Below are positions 1 to 9,240 of a DNA stretch of 64,000 nt, piece after piece. The notes under the pieces were generated by a model. It did not search any database and was not told the origin of the DNA. It saw only the letters and a list, made by a program, of their open reading frames with translations. Made by a program: the position numbers and the translations under genes. Each line of letters begins with the position of its first letter. Within the stretch, counting starts at the first letter, position 1. Source of the DNA: Mantis religiosa (Eukaryota; Arthropoda; Insecta; Mantodea; Mantidae); NCBI GenBank assembly GCA_030765055.1, contig CM060950.1, forward strand, positions 22,047,903-22,111,902, given 5' to 3'.

Positions 1-29
1 GTACAGGCTGTACAATTGCAAGTTTTCCC

Positions 30-312
30 CATGGATTAAAAAAGTGTTACTTTAAGCAACAACTCGATGCCCAACTGCTGCGTCTGTCACCTCTGCCAAA
101 AATAGGCGTCATGATTGGGGGTGCAGGGTTAGATGATGGAACATGGTTAGTGCCCCTAGTCCCTCTTCGCTGGTGAATGTGGTCTTTGCAACTTGAAGTG
201 ACTATTTTCCCCCCTCAAGTAGATCCGAAATTGCCCTACCCCATCCCGGACCACTGGTATCGGAAATCGAACCCAAGCCTGCTGCGTGGTAAGCAGCTAC
301 ACTACCACCGCG
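30..312 (-). mobile_element. tRNA-derived SINE (family F), minus strand
   Basis: Read on the minus strand, the right end has a tRNA-like head: a degenerate A box (GCGGTGGTAGTGTAGC) and a clear B box (GGGTTCGATTTCC) about 45 nt later. A non-tRNA body follows, running toward an oligo-T/A stretch near position 40. This head-body-tail order is that of a Pol III SINE. I saw one copy only and no certain target duplication, so both limits are approximate. Confidence 0.55.
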
Positions 313-1341
313 CTAAGAAGACTATCGCGCACCTGCACACAACGTCTCACGAAGTCTTCTACATACCTTGACCATCAATTACAGCCTGTCTGAAGAATGA
401 ATGCAGACGGCTTAGCAGTGGAAGCTTGCGTAAACACAAACAGATAAGCGGCATTACGTCACCATTCTTGTACCGTTTGTCAATACTGAAATGCAACAGT
501 TGAGTCTATACTGTACGCCTTCGAATCAAGTCAAAATTCAGACACCGCCGAGCCAAGTCATGCGCTGACGAAGTAGAACATTGAATATTAATGAATTTTG
601 TAAAAAAAAAAAAAAAAAAAAAGAGAAATGTAAAGGTCTAATTATTTCGTAAAACAATGCTACAAAAAGGATAGCAACAGCAGTGGGTAAAAGTGAACGA
701 ACTGTGCATAATATAGTGAAAGGGGTTTCAAAATTCAAAGCGTGCGGGAGGAAAACTTTCAGCACCTGCTTAACATCACCCCCATCCAAAAAGCTTCGAA
801 AACGACGAGTTTGAAAAATGTGTTGTGCATAGAAGTTTTCTCGAGTTTTATGAACAGAAAAGAGAAATTCCCACAGTACTAAATTCATGAATGTTGTTTA
901 CCTTTGAAAGGTTGGAAGGATACGTTCTGCAGAATACTTTAAGGGATGGGATATCGTATTCACAAGTGCAAAGCTATGCCTCGTCTTACGTACGCTGTGC
1001 TGATATTTTAATTGATAGACTATACTGTACTGTACTGTACTGTACTATACTGTATTCTCGCCTTCTCGAACCTCTCTAAACCGAGCCACGCTACACCAGC
1101 GACTTTCCCAAACAAGTGCACCCAAGACAGGAAATGCATTATCTCCACAACCATGAATTGCTGCCAATGGAAGACTGTGGAACATATTTCACATCAGAAC
1201 ACTTTAAGCACTGTTTTGAGCTTAAGTATTTAAATCAGTAAGCCCTTTTATAAGACACTTGCTTATTATTTACTTAGGGAGTGCCACAACGACGTCGTTA
1301 GTTTTTAAAATATTTATGTACTATAAACTCAAAGAACCATG
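313..1341. other. No gene seen; simple repeats only
   Basis: AT-rich sequence. It holds an A run of about 20 bases at 601-621 and a (TGTAC)n pentanucleotide tract at about 1022-1052. The short open frames have no recognisable domain or codon character. The minus frame at 538-888 is partly translated poly-T. Confidence 0.5.
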
Positions 1342-1564
1342 CGATTGCTCTGCAGAGTAGGTGGTAGGGTGCCAATCTCACGGAGTTCTAATCTGGGTCA
1401 GGATGAAATATTTGGATATGGGTTTTCCTTGGGTTTCCCTCATACTGAAAGATTGATGTCCTGTAACTGTAAAGTCTATGGACCGTAGGTTCATTTGAAC
1501 ATTATTTCACCCCATTTCATTCATCGTCCGATATGACAACGTAGGAGCAAGTAAATAAAAAAAT
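1342..1564 (+). mobile_element. SINE-A copy 1 (diverged)
   Basis: An aged copy of the commonest SINE here. The tRNA-like head is worn, with the B box reduced to GAGTTCTAATCTGGG. The body retains the family landmarks: the GGTTTTCC stretch, CTGAAAGA followed by GATGTC, CTATGGACC, TTCATTTGAACATTATTTCA and TCATCGTCCGATATGAC, ending in an A-rich tail. The 8-bp direct repeat GAACCATG at 1334-1341 and 1565-1572 fits a target duplication. Confidence 0.75.
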
Positions 1565-1572
1565 GAACCATG

Positions 1573-2795
1573 AAGAGAATCAAAGATTTAAATTTCAGCT
1601 TAGAGGGTGGTTAACGTGTTTGGCTCTTGGAACACTTCAAACAGTGATTTTACACCGATAATGTCGAAATCTCAATACCCCTGCACTTATTTATAAGCCA
1701 GTTACCACAGGAATGAGCACCTTCTGATGATGTTTTTCTATTTAGTAAAATGGGGTACAGATTATGAAAAGCAGTAGCGTCTTAATCACCTTGTAGGGCA
1801 CCTCTTCACTTCTTACTATTATCGGAAATCTATACTCAAGACTTCCGCTTACGTGATACGAATGAAGTGAACTTCGTCCTCCTAATCTTGAGGGCAATAC
1901 TAATTTCTGGAGTTACCTCCAGAAGAACTTAAAGGACATCGTTTTTGTCTACCTTTAGGCCTATTAGCCTACTTCAAAGTTGGGGCACTGCGTATTTTAA
2001 CCCAATTGCCACGATAACTGTCAGTGCTTAGTAGTGTATTTCTCACAACATAACAATTTAATAAAGTTCGGTTCCGCCTGCAGGTAACTCCTATACCAAT
2101 CTCCCGTGCATGGCCCACCTAGGGCGGATTAGGCAAGACAAAACCGCGCCAGGGCGAACTGGGAACCGAGAAATTAGTTCATAACAAAGATATCTTAAGC
2201 TTCATTTCAGGAATAAATGCATTTACACTTCAACGATATTTCATGCTTCACATGCAACTAGTGCAGCAATACGAGAGCATGTTATGAACCATATGCATCA
2301 CAATTTGTGCTATCACTTTGGCGCGAAAGTGCCAAAGCAAGTTAAATTAATGGTTTCTACCCAGTATTTTGAATGCGACATGTGATCTTAACTAATTCTG
2401 GGTCGCTGGATACGAATCCTTTATTCGTTTCTACGTATTACGTACTCCAAAACAAGATATATACCTAGAAGTATAAAGTACTGAACAAATTAAAATAGGT
2501 CCGGAAATATCAAGGAAAATATAGTGATATTTTGTAAACAGTCCACAACATGCCTATTCCACTATTTTTTTGTGAGAGAGGGCAAAATATACACAAGTTT
2601 CGTTTATCTAAGTACCAATACCTAGGGTCGAACAAGAATCTCATGGTTCATGCATTGCTGAAACGCACATTATCGTAATTTCTGTGCTCTAGCAATCAAA
2701 TGTGAACAAACAGCTCACGAAAGGCAATATATACTTCATACACCAGAAGGTGTTATTACAGAAAAAAGGTGTAGTCAGTTTTACTGCGAAAAGTC
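1573..2795. other. No feature recognised
   Basis: About 1.2 kb of AT-rich DNA between SINE-A copy 1 and the gene remnant that ends at 2796. I see no long open frame, tRNA-like box or repeat shared with the rest of the window. Confidence 0.4.
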
Positions 2796-4385
2796 CTAGA
2801 TATCCCCTCTCAATGACGACTTACATGCCCAGCGTCTGGCCGCTGCATATTTGCCCATTCTTTTCAAACACCAACATTGGTATCTTCTTTCTGCCTCCTT
2901 GATGTCTTGGTAAAACCTCTTTCCCACCTCACTAACTGCCGCAAAGTTTTCAGGAGGAGTGATCGAGATAAGAATGAAGGAAGTGCTCATACTACACCCC
3001 AACTCCTTCATGTGATCCAACATAGTTTTCACTATTGTTTGGTACTGTTCAATCTTAACATTTCCTAGGAACTTCATCATGACGTCTCTCACTGAAATCC
3101 ATGCAGCAAGTTCCATGGCATTCCATCATCTGTACAAAGTTTGGGTCTTTCAGCAGCTTTCAAATTTGTGGCCCATCAAAGATGTCTTCTTTAACTTTCG
3201 CATCTGATAATTACTGAAAACAGCGGCTGCTTTTGTCCAAGGCCTTAACAAATTGCTTCATGATTCCCAGTTGATGTGTAGTGGTGGCAAAATAACTTTT
3301 GTGGGTCAATTAACGCAGCATTTGTAACACTTTTATCCTCGGTGTCATTTGCCTTTTGGGGCAGGTAGGTGTACACCAGTGCCTGTCCCTAGCTCTGCTA
3401 TCCCATCCACATTAAAGACAAGAGAATTTAGCGTAGTCTGCTTGTAGTCCTAATAGAATACTACAAACCTTTAAGAATATTACACACATTCCACCTGCGC
3501 TCATGATTTTTAATTTTGTTCAAAACAGTTTGCATTGGGGAAAATTGTCCTTCAGTGAAATGCAATGTCCCACAGGTATCGAAGCAAGAATGTTTCCATT
3601 ATGAAGTAGTACAGCCTTCAAGAACCTTTTAGAGGAATCCACAAACAGCCTCCAATCTTCCGATTGGTAGTCACTCTCCAGCTGTTGTCCCGGAATATCA
3701 CAACAGTAGGTAAAATCATCTTCGTTCTTGAAATAAATAGTTCCTGAACCCCTTATCTCTATGTCTGCACCAAGGAAGGTAGCTCTAGGGGCAAGGAGAT
3801 TTTTCTCTTTTAATCATGAACCTAACAGATTACTCTTTTCCTTTGTGAGACCGAGGTCTGGTAACAGATCACTCAACTATGACTGGTTAAACAATTCTGG
3901 AATTGTTTCTGTTTCTGGTGAAAAGGCCATAACAACTTGCTCGTCAACAGAATATGAGGAAGCACCAGAATCAGATAAACTGATAGTAAGGGAAGGTATT
4001 GGAATTTCTGATCCATGAAGAATGGGTCTCATTGCCGAGTTTAAATTCGGGAACACAATACTGTCCTTGTTTTTCTTACTAAATCCAGTCACATTGCACA
4101 TGTCAAAAATAGCAGCTACTGCAGTGGTCCTGAGATTCACGCCAAAGCATCCCTATGCCGAATGAAGGGCCTTACGTTTCCCTTAGCCCCACTGTCGCAG
4201 GTTTTCAAGGCGTGTTTTAATAAATTTCAATTTTCACCTTGTCCTGGTCTCCCAATTTGACTTTATAATACGCATAATATACCGTTTTGCCAGTGCAGTT
4301 GTTGGCCGCTTCTGTCCCTTCATTTTGTAGCACACAACAGAATTACTCTGGCTTATCCACACATCTTATCAATCCTGATACACTG
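2796..4385 (-). pseudogene. Broken copy of an arthropod multicopy gene of unknown function
   Basis: The minus strand carries collinear coding blocks interrupted by stops and frameshifts. About 4280-4150 gives a KLGDQDK block and a LRQW...GKRKA block. 4140-3877 gives CNVTGFSKKNKDS, then FPNLNSAMRPI, then an acidic, serine-rich linker. About 3880-3730 gives LSDLLPDLGLTKEKSNLLGS. About 3700-3330 gives EDWRLFVDSSKRFLKAVLLH, then a GLQADYAKFSCL and WDSRARDRHW stretch. About 3310-2796 gives YFATTTHQLGIMKQFVKALD, GPQI and WISVRDVMMKFLGN, ending in VGKRFYQDIKEAERRYQ. From memory this order matches a long protein repeated many times in arthropod genomes, usually labelled uncharacterised. No catalytic function is established to my knowledge, and the copy number suggests a mobile origin. 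I found no terminal repeats. Clearly inactive. The family match is a recollection, not a search. Confidence 0.6.
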
Positions 4386-4812
4386 GCCATTTTCACAACA
4401 GAACAAAATAGAAACGCCACACACACGACGAACTGATTTGTTACTGGAACTAGGCAGTGTTATGACTTGCCACAATGCAACTCTGCATTTCATCGGTACC
4501 AATTATAAAAATAGACTTATATCGCACAGTTCAATGGAATAGTATTGGATTGACGCACAAGAATATCAAGGCAAAGCACAGCTACACTAACAGCCGATTC
4601 GCTCTTATTCTAAAGCAGCACGGGACCGCATTCACGTATTGTTAAGACAGTAGATGATGATTAGCATAAAAACTAAACCTGATACAGGAGAACCAGTGAC
4701 ATTTCTGAAATAAGGAGACCTTATTTAGTTATATCACCTATCTGATGATTTACTGCAAAAATCATGCTGGTAGCGACACTGGCCGAGTGTAGGACAAGGT
4801 TTGGTTAGTTAC

Positions 4813-5013
4813 AGTCAGACTGAAAACTTCAATGCTATAACCGGAATATGAACCACGGATCTCCTAGTAGCTTACAGGAAAAATAAGTGAGTTTGAGAAT
4901 TTAATATCATATTGGCATGTTGCCATGGTAGCTCAGTTTTTAGAGCTACCAGAGAGAGACCTAGAGATTCGTGGTTCAAATTTCGGCTAAGGTATTGAAT
5001 TTTCAGTCTGACT
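4813..5013 (+). mobile_element. tRNA-core element with inverted-repeat arms, copy 1
   Basis: A tRNA-like unit at about 4921-4990 has a very clear A box (TGGTAGCTCAGTTTTTAGAGC region) and B box (GTGGTTCAAATTTC). It lies in an imperfect palindrome. The left arm 4813-4867 and the right arm 4961-5013 are reverse complements over about 54 bp, with roughly four in five bases matching, and both end in AGTCAGACTGAAAA. The right arm includes the B box, so the left arm carries its antisense. Related copies at 6340-6485 and 33605-33725 also join a tRNA-like core to inverted ends containing TTCAATG. It could be a SINE dimer or a foldback element with a Pol III promoter. Confidence 0.6.
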
Positions 5014-5600
5014 TTACATATTCAAACCATTAAATTAATTTAGAAACAGGTTTCTTAGATTAATGTAAGAAAAGAGTCCTCTGATGTGTCTTTGTAGTAA
5101 GGACAAGGGTTATATACTCCTAACACAGCCACTTACTTTTAGGTTAAATAATGAAGTAAAAGTATTATGTAACGAAAGTATTAAGAAAACCCATTTTGTT
5201 TATTAAAGTATGAATCTTCCGAATCTAATTAAAATAGAATTTTGGGTTCTAGAATTGATAAAAAAAACCGCTGTTATTTAAATGATGGAAGAACTAGAAG
5301 CAATTTAACAAGCATATATTCATATAACTGCAAGAATACTTTAAGAGCGTGTTAAACATTTTGAATCTGCAAGTTTTGTATATACTGTAATACTACTAGG
5401 CAGGAAAAGTACTGTACTCCACCTAAAAAGGCAAGTGATTCCATATAACAACACTTTCAATAAACCAACATGTGCAACTACAATGTCTCAAACTAGAGAT
5501 TTGGCTGCCAGTTGAAGGAAAACATATGGGAGTTTATAGATCCGTTAAACCATGCCTATTCCTTTCTCGTCTTCCATAATGAGATTTGACTTACGGTGTA
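5014..5600. other. No feature recognised
   Basis: AT-rich sequence after the foldback element, up to the CRE/TATA-like site at 5604. No open frame, tRNA-like box or shared repeat was seen. Confidence 0.35.
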
Positions 5601-5603
5601 CCG

Positions 5604-5633
5604 TGACGTCAGTGACATCACAGACTATTTAAG
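5604..5633 (+). promoter_or_regulatory. CRE palindrome with nearby TATA-like box
   Basis: A perfect TGACGTCA at 5604-5611 is followed by a second half-site-like TGACATCA and by TATTTAAG at about 5626. The GC-rich R2 repeat starts just downstream. The arrangement resembles a Pol II core promoter, perhaps of the element R2 comes from. There is no gene downstream to support use. Confidence 0.25.
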
Positions 5634-5647
5634 GAGGGGAAAAGAGT

Positions 5648-5765
5648 AAATGGTAGCGACCCTGCCCTCTGTACTGTCGTGACTGGTCGGCCGCCTTCTG
5701 TCTCCTCTCACCTCATCCTTCCTCCCGGGGATGCCCCACTTGCGGCATAGGTACACAAGAACAGT
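5648..5765 (+). repeat. Dispersed repeat R2, copy 1 (partial)
   Basis: This shares CCTGCCCTCTGTACTGTCGTG, then a GTCGGCCGCC block, CTGTCTCCTCTCA, CATCCTTCCTCCCGGGG and TGCCCCACTTG in the same order with 60365-60525 (plus) and 55050-55220 (minus). R2 is clearly GC-richer than its surroundings. No protein or tRNA-like feature is visible. Confidence 0.7.
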
Positions 5766-6339
5766 CTGGTCGACGTGTCGAATTTCCTCTGCAGGGTTCT
5801 GTTGGTCATATGTATCTATTTGTGCAAAGTTTTGTCTCGGTCAAAATGAAGTGCATAAAAGTGTAAGCTCTGGTAACAATGATTTACATATCTACTAAAA
5901 CGTTAGAGGGTGAAAGAGCTCCTATGAACACAGGATATTAGATTTTATCGCATTTTTTAAGTACTTCCATATAATTCATCTGTAATCACCAAGGCACACA
6001 CTAAAAATCTGATAATTAAAACCTTGTTTACATAGAAAATTCTTCCTTTGTTTCTTTCCTGGAGCAAAGTTTTGTTTGTAATGAAACAAACCTAAGAAAG
6101 TACCACAGTGTGTCAAAATAAAGCATACAGGAAAGGTTCATTGTTTGGATTTACCCCAAACCTGGATCTAAGGTTATATATCTCATTTTTATGGTTTAAA
6201 ATCTTTAACATACAGAAACTTGTAACTCTGAATTTTGCAAATCATGTAACTGAACATTAGGTAATAAGTATATTAAGTTTGTTATTTCACACCTCTTCTG
6301 TGTAGGATAAATTAAAAGTATAAAATGAGGTAAATAAAA
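5766..6339. other. No feature recognised
   Basis: AT-rich sequence with no supported open frame between R2 copy 1 and the second tRNA-core element. Confidence 0.35.
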
Positions 6340-6485
6340 AGAATTCAATGTCATAAACGGATTTGAACCACAGATCTTCGGCTTACCTCGCCGTTGCTCT
6401 AATCAAGTGAGCTAACACAGCAAAATCCCAGCACACTCAATTCCTCACCTGACTCGCTAATCCTGTTTATGGCATTGATTTTCTC
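6340..6485 (-). mobile_element. tRNA-core element with inverted-repeat arms, copy 2
   Basis: On the minus strand a tRNA-like core has an A box (TTAGCTCACTTGATTAGAGC) and B box (GTGGTTCAAATCC) at about 6430-6360. The flanks are inverted: AATTCAATGTCATAAACGGA at the left matches the reverse complement of TCCTGTTTATGGCATTGATT at the right. This is the same plan as 4813-5013, with shorter arms that leave out the B box. Confidence 0.55.
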
Positions 6486-6809
6486 AGAGCTATTTCACCT
6501 TATTTTTCTGATGTAAAATAGTACCAGCAAGAGCATCATTTAGGCCTCTTTAGAAGACCAGCGATATTTTGTGCTCAAACTGGTCTTCCGCCAACTAAAA
6601 TACATCTAGCATTTGGTAAATGAACACTTCCTTCTGCTAGGTATATCCACACATATTTAACACAGCGCCAAAGAAACTGGCATTTGGGGTTTTAAAAATT
6701 AAGAGAAAGCTGAACATTTTATAATAAACTGGCACAAAGATAAGGTAGCACTTTGGCAAGGCCTTGGAAGGCGAACATTGCTGTATCTAGCAAGCTTGCA
6801 TATTACAAC

Positions 6810-6840
6810 CACGGCGGACTCTATACAGGCGGGAAGGCTT
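6810..6840 (+). repeat. Left terminal inverted repeat of the P-like element
   Basis: It begins CACGGCGGACTCTATACAGG and continues CGGGAAGG. The reverse complement is at 10741-10770 with one substitution (CGCGAAGG). Confidence 0.8.
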
Positions 6841-6920
6841 CCCCCTCTCTTCGCTAGGAGCGTGACGTCACTGGGCCGTCTGGTCAAGCATGCTTGGCTT
6901 GATTCATGTCAGTATCAGGT

Positions 6921-7224
6921 ACAGTATACCACAGCAAAGAAAGTCTCCGGAACCTGAGACGCAGGGGGGTTGAAGGTTCCACACCCTCCCTGGATAGGTT
7001 TATGACACCCCATGTCAGTTCAGTTACAGACCATTCAAAAACATTCTGACGTCTTCTAATTTTGTGAGTAAACCTTCCCGTTTTGATGTACAGAATGAAC
7101 AGGGCGCATGTGTTTTTAACGGTTCTACTCCTTGTGTAGCATGCGTTCTCCGTCACACACATTCGCTGTCCGGCACTGGGTGTCACATTCCTCTCAGGGA
7201 TATACTTTGCGTTGGTGGACAGTA
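6921..7224 (+). repeat. Dispersed repeat R1, copy 1
   Basis: About 300 bp aligned end to end with 59088-59390 (plus) and 53258-53589 (minus). Shared landmarks in order are TATACCACAG, AAAGAAAG..CTCCGG, TTACAGACCATTCAAAAACA, TGTGTAGCATGCGTTCTC, ACACATTCGC and GGTGGACAGT. The minus strand of copies 1 and 2 stays open in a matching frame (NVFEWSVT, TENACYTRSRTVK), which copy 3 does not hold. R1 lies inside the P-like element's left part but ends about 18 bp before the THAP start codon. Its flanks differ between copies, so it is a separate repeat or a shared untranslated region. Confidence 0.7.
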
Positions 7225-7241
7225 GAATTCCATTCTCAAAA

Positions 7242-7456
7242 TGTCGTACAAGTGCTGTGTCCCTCATTGCAAAAGCAAGTATACATTAAAAGGTGTTGTT
7301 CGTGAATATGCGACGAGTTTTATTATTTCTAAAGACAAAATATTGCGTGAAAATGGGTAAGTATATCGCAAGTAAAGATTGGACTCCTTCAGATACAAGT
7401 ATCGTCTGTATTAAACATCTTAAACCAGATTGCATTCAACGGAATTATCAAACCTG
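7242..7456 (+). pseudogene. THAP domain of P-like transposase
   Basis: The start is the ATG at 7242, giving MSYKCCVPHCKSKYT with the first Cys pair of the C2CH zinc site. A frameshift falls near 7351. The next frame gives KDWTPSDTSIVCIKHLK, with the invariant Trp and the closing Cys-x2-His (CIKH). In P transposases this N-terminal domain binds the transposon's internal sites. Two frames are needed to read it and a stop follows at about 7456, so it is not expressed as a whole. Its distance from the left inverted repeat (about 430 bp) includes repeat R1. Confidence 0.75.
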
Positions 7457-7635
7457 ATTTAAAAAAGGATAGAAAATGAAAGTTGGTAAGCAACTTAAAG
7501 GGGAATCACTAACAAATGATATCGGCAAAGCTTTAATATATAGTACAAAATGCCTTATAAATATTATTAGATTCTCTCACTCTCTACTTTAAATATGAAA
7601 TATGTGCTGTGTGGAAAATTTGAAATTGATAAGTT

Positions 7636-7730
7636 AGAGAAAAGGTTAATATGTACAGGCAGTTTAGTGATGGAAACTACAATGTTGGCGTCATTCAAAT
7701 AAATGACGCAGAGAAAAAAAAATTAGAGAA
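7636..7730 (+). pseudogene. Late-transposase fragment of the P-like element
   Basis: One frame reads MYRQFSDGNYNVGV followed by QINDAEKKKLE. THAP9/P-type transposases carry a YRQ-x-SGxNYxV block followed by ExEKKL in their C-terminal half. It lies only about 180 bp after the THAP domain, so the catalytic core between them is deleted. The mariner insertion begins 60 bp later. Confidence 0.6.
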
Positions 7731-7846
7731 AAAAACTTGTTGGGAATAAAATGCTCTCGATACGGCATGCTAACTCTGGACCTAGATTTACGAGGACTGT
7801 TAAATAAACAATGATCACAATTTTTTTTTTTTTTGACAACGTGCCT

Positions 7847-8541
7847 TTACTCATCCTCATAATTTTCATGGTCCTTCTCAAAATAACCTCCCCTGAATGC
7901 GATGCACTTGTCCCAGCGTTTCTGCCAGTCTTCAAAGACATGCTGTAAACCGTTTTTGAGATATCCTTCAAAATCGCCTCCACAGCCTTCTCAACTGCTT
8001 CTGATGATGGATAATGCCTCCCACGAAGGTGTTTCTTAAAGTTAGGGAATAGAAGAAAGTCATATGGGGCTAAATCCGGACTATAGAGAGGGCGAGGGAT
8101 GCACTTCACGTTGATTTTTGCAAGATATTCAGCTACAACATAGGGAATATGTGGCCGCGCATTATCATGGTGCAGCATCCAGCCTGCTCCACGGAAATGT
8201 GGTCTTTTGCGCCTCATATGGAATTGCAATGTTTTCAGGACATCCCGGTAGTATTGTCCAGTTACTGATGTGTGTGCAGGTACAACATGCTGATAAACCA
8301 TTCCATGAATATCAAAGAATGAGATGACCATAACTTTCCCAGCAGAAGCAACCACTTTTGCCTTTCTAGGGACTGGTGATGGAGATTTCCACACTGAACT
8401 TTGCTGTTTGTTCTCAGGATCAAAATGATGTAGCCAAGTTTCATCAGCAGTGATTACGTTTGAAAGAAACTCCAGATCTTCCTCTAACATCAACTTTAGC
8501 TGCATGTTTCCTCCATTGCAGTGGTAGGCGATACTGAACAT
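7847..8541 (-). pseudogene. Mariner transposase, C-terminal two thirds (DD34D)
   Basis: The frame carries the whole catalytic triad region: first Asp in ITADETWLHHF, second in MLHHDNARPH, third in SPDLAPYDFLLFP. There are 34 residues between the second and third Asp, which defines mariners (DD34D). Near 7985 a one-base frameshift moves the tail to another frame, which ends GLQHVFEDWQKRWDKC...YFEKDHENYEDE and stops at 7847-7849. The open frame continuing to 7723 in the old frame is spurious. The helix-turn-helix N-terminus is absent: at 8541 the frame runs into the target duplication of a SINE-A. Inactive. Confidence 0.85.
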
Positions 8542-8546
8542 GTCTG

Positions 8547-8791
8547 CCCGCCTCGGTAGCGTGGTTGTAGCGTGTCTGCTTCACGTTCAAGAGGTTCCGA
8601 GTTCGAATCTCGGTCAGGGTGAGTTACTTGCATAAGGTTTTTCCGGGGTTTTCCCATATCCTAAAAGACGAATGTCGGGTAACTAAGCTCCATGGACCCC
8701 GAGTTCATTTGAGCATCATTTCAACCATTCCATTCATCGTCCGATATGACTTAACGTTGGACGACGTAAAATTACACACTTACTGAATAAT
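8547..8791 (+). mobile_element. SINE-A copy 2, inserted in the mariner
   Basis: A nearly full copy. The tRNA-like head GCCCGCCTCGGTAGCG... has a B box GAGTTCGAATCTCGG, then the body with GGGGTTTTCCC, AAAGACGAATGTCGGGTAAC, ATGGACCCCGAG, GAGCATCATTTCA, CATTCATCGTCCGATATGAC, and the end GACGTAAA. The target duplication CTGAACATGTCTG / CTGAACTTGTCTG flanks it (8534-8546 and 8793-8805, one mismatch). The head resembles tRNA-Val(CAC) at GCCTCACG and AGGTCCC-GTTCGAA; that origin is tentative. Confidence 0.9.
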
Positions 8792-8969
8792 TCTGAACTT
8801 GTCTGGTTCTCACAGGCGGGAACCAGGAGTACCAACAATGAAACTACTACGGCGTGTTTGGTTCACATTAAGCTAACAGAATATAATAAGATTGAATTTT
8901 AATGGGAAAAATTATGACCGTAAAAATTTATGATCATTCTTTATTGAACAGCCCTCGTAATTAATGCCA

Positions 8970-9240
8970 ATAATGAAGAAATCGACAACAATACCACGGC
9001 TGTAGGTTATTTTAGAAATACTGACTGTGGTATGGTACAAGAAATTGATAAATCAGCCCTTTTATATGTTTGTGGTTATGCGGCATTTAAAACTGCTACA
9101 AAAATAAAGTGTGAGCATTGCACAGAAGTAATTAAAAAGAAAACGGTTGGCGATGAATACTTTGAAGCTGTCAATAGAGGAGGATTATCGGTCCCAATTA
9201 CATTCGTTATTATAATCTTGGCAAAAGTTAAAAGCATATG
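8970..9240 (+). pseudogene. C-terminal region fragment of P-like transposase
   Basis: The frame holds EIDKSALLYVCGYAAFK, a pair of Cys in KIKCEHC, then YFEAVNRGGLSVP. The IYVSGYVAFK and NRGGLK-P blocks are typical of the region after the catalytic core in THAP9/P-type transposases. It directly follows the mariner's right end and resumes the P-like reading direction. After about 9240 the frame passes into unrelated GC-richer sequence. Confidence 0.65.

Larger units (their letters stand above)
7790..8957 (-). mobile_element. Mariner element, 5'-deleted, inserted in the P-like element
   Basis: Both ends are present. 7790 onward reads CGAGGACTGTTAAATAAACA; the reverse complement from 8957 reads CGAGGGCTGTTCAATAAAGA, and the match continues through ATGATCA. 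Each end abuts TA (7788-7789 and 8958-8959), the Tc1/mariner target. With the inserted SINE removed the element is about 0.9 kb against about 1.3 kb for a whole mariner, so the N-terminal third of the transposase is lost. The transposase is on the minus strand. P-like coding sequence resumes right after the element. Confidence 0.85.

Noticed and set aside
4921..4990. Possible functional tRNA gene with good A and B boxes
   Set aside because: No proper acceptor stem or anticodon arm could be paired, and related copies show the same core in a repeat family. The same applies to all SINE heads here.
7723..7846. C-terminal extension of the 272-codon mariner frame
   Set aside because: The conserved mariner tail is in another frame after a one-base shift, so this part is out-of-frame noise.
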